Part shown: piece by piece, positions 6,760 through 9,210 of the stretch
How positions within the stretch are numbered: the first letter of the stretch is position 1
Layout of the letters: each line of letters opens with the position of its first letter
NCBI GenBank assembly: GCA_030628225.1
Contig: DAOVRJ010000086.1
Coordinates: forward strand, 1-9,210
DNA: 9,210 nt
Direction: 5' to 3'
From: Candidatus Zixiibacteriota bacterium
GTDB lineage: Bacteria; SM23-81
Program-made: the position numbers and the translations under genes
The notes under the pieces: generated by a model
Told to the model about the DNA's origin: nothing
Seen by the model: only the letters and a program-made list of their open reading frames with translations
The model's database searches: none

Positions 6760-6781
6760 AAAACCCTTCTTCTGCGAAAGA

Positions 6782-6810
6782 AAGTTAATCGATTACGTAA
6801 GGTATGGCAA
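6782..6810 (-). promoter_or_regulatory. Candidate promoter of the lipoprotein gene with palindromic operator-like spacer
   Basis: On the minus strand TTGCCA (6810-6805) and TAACTT (6787-6782) are 17 nt apart. The -10 box is only a moderate match. The spacer is filled by two overlapping palindromes, TTACGTAA (6793-6800) and TAATCGATTA (6786-6795), which could bind a repressor between the two boxes. Predicted start near 6775, giving a leader of about 290 nt before the lipoprotein ATG. Confidence 0.35.
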
Positions 6811-6872
6811 CAACTTTTTGGCGGCACACGAACCCATTCATAATAAAAACCTCTCCACCCCAACAATAACAC

Positions 6873-6905
6873 AAAAAGGAGCCGCATCCTCCACCGACGT
6901 GGCTC
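6873..6905 (-). terminator. Probable intrinsic terminator of the 48-aa zinc-ribbon gene
   Basis: On the minus strand GAGCCACGTC (6905-6896) can pair with GATGCGGCTC (6888-6879), with GAGCC/GGCTC as the solid base and mismatches above it, followed by CTTTTTGTGTT. It lies about 70 nt after the stop codon at 6978. The imperfect upper stem lowers confidence. Confidence 0.5.
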
Positions 6906-6977
6906 TCTTTCTCTGTTCATCTCCTGATCCATTCTCGGTGAAGAACACTGGACGAGCGCATACTCCTCGGGAAACTC

Positions 6978-7124
6978 TCACACTTTTGACGGATCGCCTC
7001 GTCTCACCCTCTCCCTCACCTCCTGCATCTTCACCATCCCACATCTCTTACACACCCATTTGCGGCGCTTGTGAAAGCTGCGTTTCTGCTCCGTCATCTT
7101 GGTCTTACAGCGAGGACAGATCAT
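6978..7124 (-). CDS. 48-aa zinc-ribbon mini-protein
   Basis: The short frame begins ATG 7124 and reads MICPRCKTKM, with C3-x2-C6, then an Arg/Lys-rich middle (KRSFHKRRKW), then C25-x2-C28 in VCKRCG, a basic helix-like tail, and TGA at 6978. The two CxxC knuckles 18 residues apart make a textbook zinc ribbon, and the high positive charge suggests nucleic-acid or ribosome contact, which is inference. An excellent ribosome binding site (GGGAGGGG, a few bases before the ATG) supports translation. A terminator-like hairpin lies downstream. The gene stands alone: the lipoprotein gene is 495 nt further on, and on its upstream side come a heptamer repeat and the insertion sequence. Small size makes it easy to miss in automatic annotation. 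The basic N-terminal knuckle recalls zinc knuckles of transposases, but there is no following catalytic domain. Confidence 0.72.
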   Translation of the reverse strand: MICPRCKTKMTEQKRSFHKRRKWVCKRCGMVKMQEVRERVRRGDPSKV

Positions 7125-7150
7125 GTCCCCTCCCTACAACCCACCCCGGT

Positions 7151-7213
7151 GGCAGTTGGCAGTCGGCAGTAAGCAGGAAGCAGTAAATGAAATGCAGAAT
7201 GAAAAATGAAAAG
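7151..7213. repeat. Degenerate heptanucleotide tandem repeat
   Basis: Nine successive 7-mers can be read: GGCAGTT, GGCAGTC, GGCAGTA, AGCAGGA, AGCAGTA, AATGAAA, TGCAGAA, TGAAAAA, TGAAAAG. The first five are clearly GGCAGTN-like and the later ones decay. The tract ends two bases from the left terminal repeat of the insertion sequence. Heptamer tracts of this general kind are known as dispersed repeats in several bacterial groups. Confidence 0.6.
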
Positions 7214-7215
7214 TG

Positions 7216-7238
7216 GGTAGTGTGAAGTTAAGTGTGTC
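7216..7238 (+). repeat. Left terminal inverted repeat of the insertion sequence
   Basis: It starts GGTAGTGTG and ends TTAAGTGTGTC, and matches the reverse complement of 8424-8446 at 21 of 23 positions. Similarity stops after the final GTC. Confidence 0.88.
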
Positions 7239-7318
7239 CGATTTAGTACTTAAGTTCTTGTAAATGGGGTATATTCCTTCCATCGAACTTTTGACAAAAA
7301 GATGGGAGGAGTATTGGG

Positions 7319-8434
7319 GTGAAAAAAAGGTGTCCTCGATGTTCAAGTTTCCTGGTTAAGAAGATTGGCTTTAAGAGAAGTTCCATTACTACCAAGAGAG
7401 GGGTTATTGCCAAAAAGCTCCAAAGATATCTTTGTAACGTGTGCCAAAAGAGCTTTACTCTGGAGGTAGCAAGTAAACGAAAGAGGCATTCTAAAGCACT
7501 CATCACATCGGCTATTAAAAGATATGTGGAGGATAACACCACCCTAAGGCCGGTCAGTAATAGCATCGGCATCTCTCCAAAAGGGCTTTTAAACTGGTTG
7601 ATGGAATATGGCAGTAATGCGAAAAGCCCGTTAGAGGTTGCTCGGGAGCTGAAACCGAAATGGTCTGGCCTGCTCGGTGTTGATGGTAAGGCATTTAAAA
7701 TCCATGGACAAGAGTTTACTATCCTGGTGGCTCAGGATGTACAGACCTTTGATCCGGTGTTCTTCTCTGTGGTAGAGAGAGAAAATGTAGAGAACGCAGA
7801 ACGGTTTTTCCTGATCATCCGTGATGTTTTACGATATCCTATTAAGGGCATTGTCAGTGACCTCGGTAGAGGTAAGGCGTTCGTTGCCCTCATCAAGGAA
7901 ATCTTTACAGGTATTCCCCATCAGGCATGCGTCGTACACTTTTTCAGGTATGTCAACGCAACCATTCCAAAGAGCAAAAAGAGTGTCTACTACCAGGAGA
8001 ACTGTATTCTCAGACAGACTGTCAAAGGGATCCTCTTCGCTGAAAATTTCAATGATGCCGAAGAAACCTTCCAAAGACTCCTATTAGCTAAAAGTCTTAT
8101 TAAAACATCGTATCACAAAAAAATCATTCGCTCCCTAACAAGACACTTTGATCTTTTAACCGCCCATTTCCATCACTCTGTGTTGGTACGAGACAACAAC
8201 GTGACAGAGAACCTGATCAAGCAACTTAACAGGAAGTTCAAACAATCAGGAGGCTTTAAGAATATCGACAACGCCTATAACTTCCTAAAGCTCTGGTTCA
8301 TTTACTACAGACTGAAACCCTTTTGCAACAGCTCTAGGCCATATCGGAACGGTAAAACCCCTATAGAACTCGCTAATGCAAAAAGCAATAAGACTGATTG
8401 GCTAACGTTTTCTCAACGAAATAGACACACTTAA
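7319..8434 (+). CDS. DDE transposase, Mutator/IS256-like
   Basis: This 371-residue protein catalyses cut-and-paste movement of the surrounding element. The N-terminus has a zinc knuckle (C5, C8, C39, C42), then a helix-turn-helix region (about 58-98) for end recognition. The catalytic core shows the first Asp in LGVDGK (D122), the second in IVSDLG (D181), the C-x2-H motif QACVVH (C204, H207) that marks the Mutator superfamily, and the Glu in NNVTENLIKQ (E297), followed by basic KQLNRKFKQSGG. The start is GTG at 7319, since GGGAGGAG lies about 7 nt upstream and the zinc knuckle begins at once. The stop codon TAA (8432-8434) lies inside the right terminal repeat and directly abuts the stop of the convergent truncated ATPase gene. 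Length and order are those of an intact transposase. Confidence 0.9.
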   Translation: MKKRCPRCSSFLVKKIGFKRSSITTKRGVIAKKLQRYLCNVCQKSFTLEVASKRKRHSKALITSAIKRYVEDNTTLRPVSNSIGISPKGLLNWLMEYGSNAKSPLEVARELKPKWSGLLGVDGKAFKIHGQEFTILVAQDVQTFDPVFFSVVERENVENAERFFLIIRDVLRYPIKGIVSDLGRGKAFVALIKEIFTGIPHQACVVHFFRYVNATIPKSKKSVYYQENCILRQTVKGILFAENFNDAEETFQRLLLAKSLIKTSYHKKIIRSLTRHFDLLTAHFHHSVLVRDNNVTENLIKQLNRKFKQSGGFKNIDNAYNFLKLWFIYYRLKPFCNSSRPYRNGKTPIELANAKSNKTDWLTFSQRNRHT

Positions 8435-8446
8435 TTACACACTACC
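8424..8446 (-). repeat. Right terminal inverted repeat of the insertion sequence
   Basis: Partner of 7216-7238 with two mismatches. It encodes the transposase stop on the plus strand and the last three residues plus stop of the truncated ATPase on the minus strand. Confidence 0.88.
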
Positions 8447-8914
8447 AATAATTTTAATTCCAGATTCTCGCAGGCTTTCTCTTTTTCTTGCGGTTTCAAA
8501 TTCTGCATTGTCGGAGCCTTCACGAAGTGTAACCCTTATAGTTTCAGTACCTTTATCCTTCTTAGAATAAAAAGTGCATTTCTTTCCGATTTGAAGAAAG
8601 CTAAACATTCCGATCCCAAGTTGACCTATCTGCTTAAAATCTAAGCTCTTTTTTGCAGAATCAGCTACTCGCTGAAGGGCATCTATAAATTCCTCTTTAG
8701 ACATTCCATAAGGATATTCAATTGTGACTCTATCCTTTTGTAAGGAGTAAGTTACCTCACAAACAGGAAATGCCTTACCAATCTTTTTTGCTTTAAAGTG
8801 TTCATCTACAGCATTACTTATATGCTCCTTTATAGCGTCGGCAGGGTTTCGATACAAACTTCCCAACCATCTGAGAGCATTTGCCGTATGTAGCTTTATC
8901 GGGACTTTCCTCAT
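8435..8914 (-). pseudogene. GHKL (Hsp90/MutL-like) ATPase gene truncated by the insertion sequence
   Basis: 159 residues are readable, of which 156 are native. The last three (GSV) and the TAA come from the IS terminal repeat starting at 8446. The N-terminal ATP-binding fold is recognisable: the N box EHISNAVDEH with E30, N34 and D37, and a glycine-rich lid GQLGIGMFSF (97-106). The G1 box, normally DxGxGM, reads EYPYGM (66-71), so the adenine-contacting Asp is replaced by Glu and the first Gly by Pro, unusual for this superfamily. Family proteins continue for several hundred residues with transducer and C-terminal domains, all missing here. The RBS GGGGGG about 6 nt before ATG 8914 is good. 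The gene overlaps its upstream partner by 4 nt (ATGA). Such ATPase-plus-partner pairs occur in accessory regions, sometimes with defence functions, but no specific system is identified. Confidence 0.8.
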
Positions 8915-9210
8915 TTCTGTCCCCCCTTCTTTTTAAAAAAATTGAACCTGTTAGTAGTTAAAGTAAGCCATCTTCTGAATTTTTCTTCATCTCCCAGCAT
9001 GGTAAGAAGGCTCGAAATGTATCCGATATCGCCAAGATCCAATTCTTCCCGCAGGATGTCCCGGGCTTCTTTCGAGCCATCCCGAAACCATCTAAGCTCT
9101 TCCTCTAAAAACAACAGAAGATATTTTACTTTATTCGTTTTTCGTTCCGCTTCCTGAAGTATCAAATCCAAAACTGGAATCTCAAAACCGACAGTTTTTG
9201 CAATCTTTTC
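8911..9210 (-). CDS. Helical charged protein of unknown function, 5' end beyond window
   Basis: The frame is open to the right edge. 99 residues plus the stop are visible, beginning EKIAKTVGFEIPV at the edge and ending FFKKKGGQK. A TTG at 9171 could be read as a start but has no good ribosome binding site, and the frame continues cleanly upstream, so the gene is taken as partial. The visible part is rich in Lys, Glu, Arg and Leu with amphipathic helix patterns (KYLLLFLEEELRWF, SSLLTMLGDEEKFRRWL). There is no signal peptide or membrane helix. I recognise no family. The stop overlaps the ATPase start by 4 nt, so the two are translationally coupled and probably work together. Its base composition is AT-rich like the ATPase and unlike the genes left of the IS. 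Confidence 0.7.
   Translation of the reverse strand, partial: EKIAKTVGFEIPVLDLILQEAERKTNKVKYLLLFLEEELRWFRDGSKEARDILREELDLGDIGYISSLLTMLGDEEKFRRWLTLTTNRFNFFKKKGGQK

Larger units (their letters stand above)
6483..6977. other. Intergenic/leader region between lipoprotein and 48-aa zinc-ribbon gene
   Basis: This 495-nt stretch has no convincing protein gene. Read on the minus strand from right to left it holds a terminator-like hairpin (6905-6873), a candidate promoter with overlapping palindromes (6810-6782), an 11-bp stem-loop (6759-6721), an AT-rich spot with TATTATAAG (near 6665), and a strong Shine-Dalgarno sequence before a three-codon ORF (6610-6587). It looks like the regulatory leader of the lipoprotein gene. 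Confidence 0.55.
7216..8446 (+). mobile_element. Complete insertion sequence, Mutator/IS256-like, 1231 bp
   Basis: The element is bounded by inverted repeats 7216-7238 and 8424-8446 and contains one intact transposase gene (7319-8434) that fills most of its length. A roughly 80-nt leader follows the left end. No 8-9 bp target duplication, usual for the Mutator/IS256 superfamily, is visible: the bases before 7216 (GAAAAGTG) do not match those after 8446 (AATAATTT). The right end lies inside a GHKL ATPase gene. The coding region is more AT-rich than the genes to its left. An intact frame, intact zinc knuckles and near-identical ends suggest recent activity. Confidence 0.88.

Noticed and set aside
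6663-7186. Overlapping frames of 68-143 aa on both strands
   Set aside because: Arg/Ser/Pro-rich shadows. The only frame with motifs and an RBS here is the 48-aa zinc ribbon at 6978-7124.
1-9210. CRISPR arrays, tRNA or rRNA genes, and riboswitch-like leaders
   Set aside because: No regularly spaced repeats, cloverleaf or conserved rRNA/riboswitch core was seen on either strand by eye.

Overview
The window looks like a chromosomal segment of a Gram-negative-type bacterium. It contains a lipoprotein with a classic lipobox, a family 4 (Fe-S) uracil-DNA glycosylase, a NagB-PIG-L fusion of the kind known from Bacteroidetes and related phyla, and small zinc-ribbon proteins of the sort I associate with anaerobic deltaproteobacterial-type genomes. 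The lineage is an inference; there is no rRNA, tRNA or lineage marker here. Nearly all genes lie on the minus strand. The only convincing plus-strand gene is a transposase.

Left part (1-5535, minus). A CPA2-type cation:proton antiporter runs off the left edge, with its own sigma70-like promoter at 1485-1513. Upstream of it lies a compact four-gene cluster, transcribed right to left: family 4 uracil-DNA glycosylase (5535-4951), a 782-aa glucosamine-6-phosphate-deaminase-like/PIG-L-like fusion (4905-2557), a 76-aa Cys-rich putative zinc-binding protein (2513-2283) and a metallo-beta-lactamase-fold hydrolase (2273-1635). Gaps are 45, 43 and 9 nt, so co-transcription is likely. A well-spaced promoter (TTGAAT-17-TATCAT, 5723-5751) lies ahead of the cluster. 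Between promoter and first gene sits a decayed N-terminal scrap of an N-acylglucosamine 2-epimerase. The present cluster may therefore have inherited the promoter of a lost amino-sugar gene.

Middle (5752-7215). There is an intergenic stretch rich in inverted repeats, then a 157-aa lipoprotein gene (6482-6009). A 495-nt leader/intergenic region follows, with a candidate promoter, palindromes, a hairpin and a three-codon ORF with a strong ribosome binding site. Next is a previously easy-to-miss 48-aa zinc-ribbon gene (7124-6978) with a terminator-like hairpin behind it, then a degenerate heptanucleotide repeat tract.

Right part (7216-9210). A complete insertion sequence (7216-8446) has 23-bp terminal inverted repeats and encodes a Mutator/IS256-like DDE transposase. 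Its right end cuts off a GHKL (Hsp90/MutL-like) ATPase gene, whose stop codon is supplied by the terminal repeat. The missing half of the ATPase is not on the other side of the element and no target duplication is visible, so the IS marks a deletion or rearrangement junction. Upstream of the ATPase, and overlapping it by 4 nt, is a helical charged protein of unknown function that runs off the right edge. This right side is visibly more AT-rich than the left and looks like accessory DNA.
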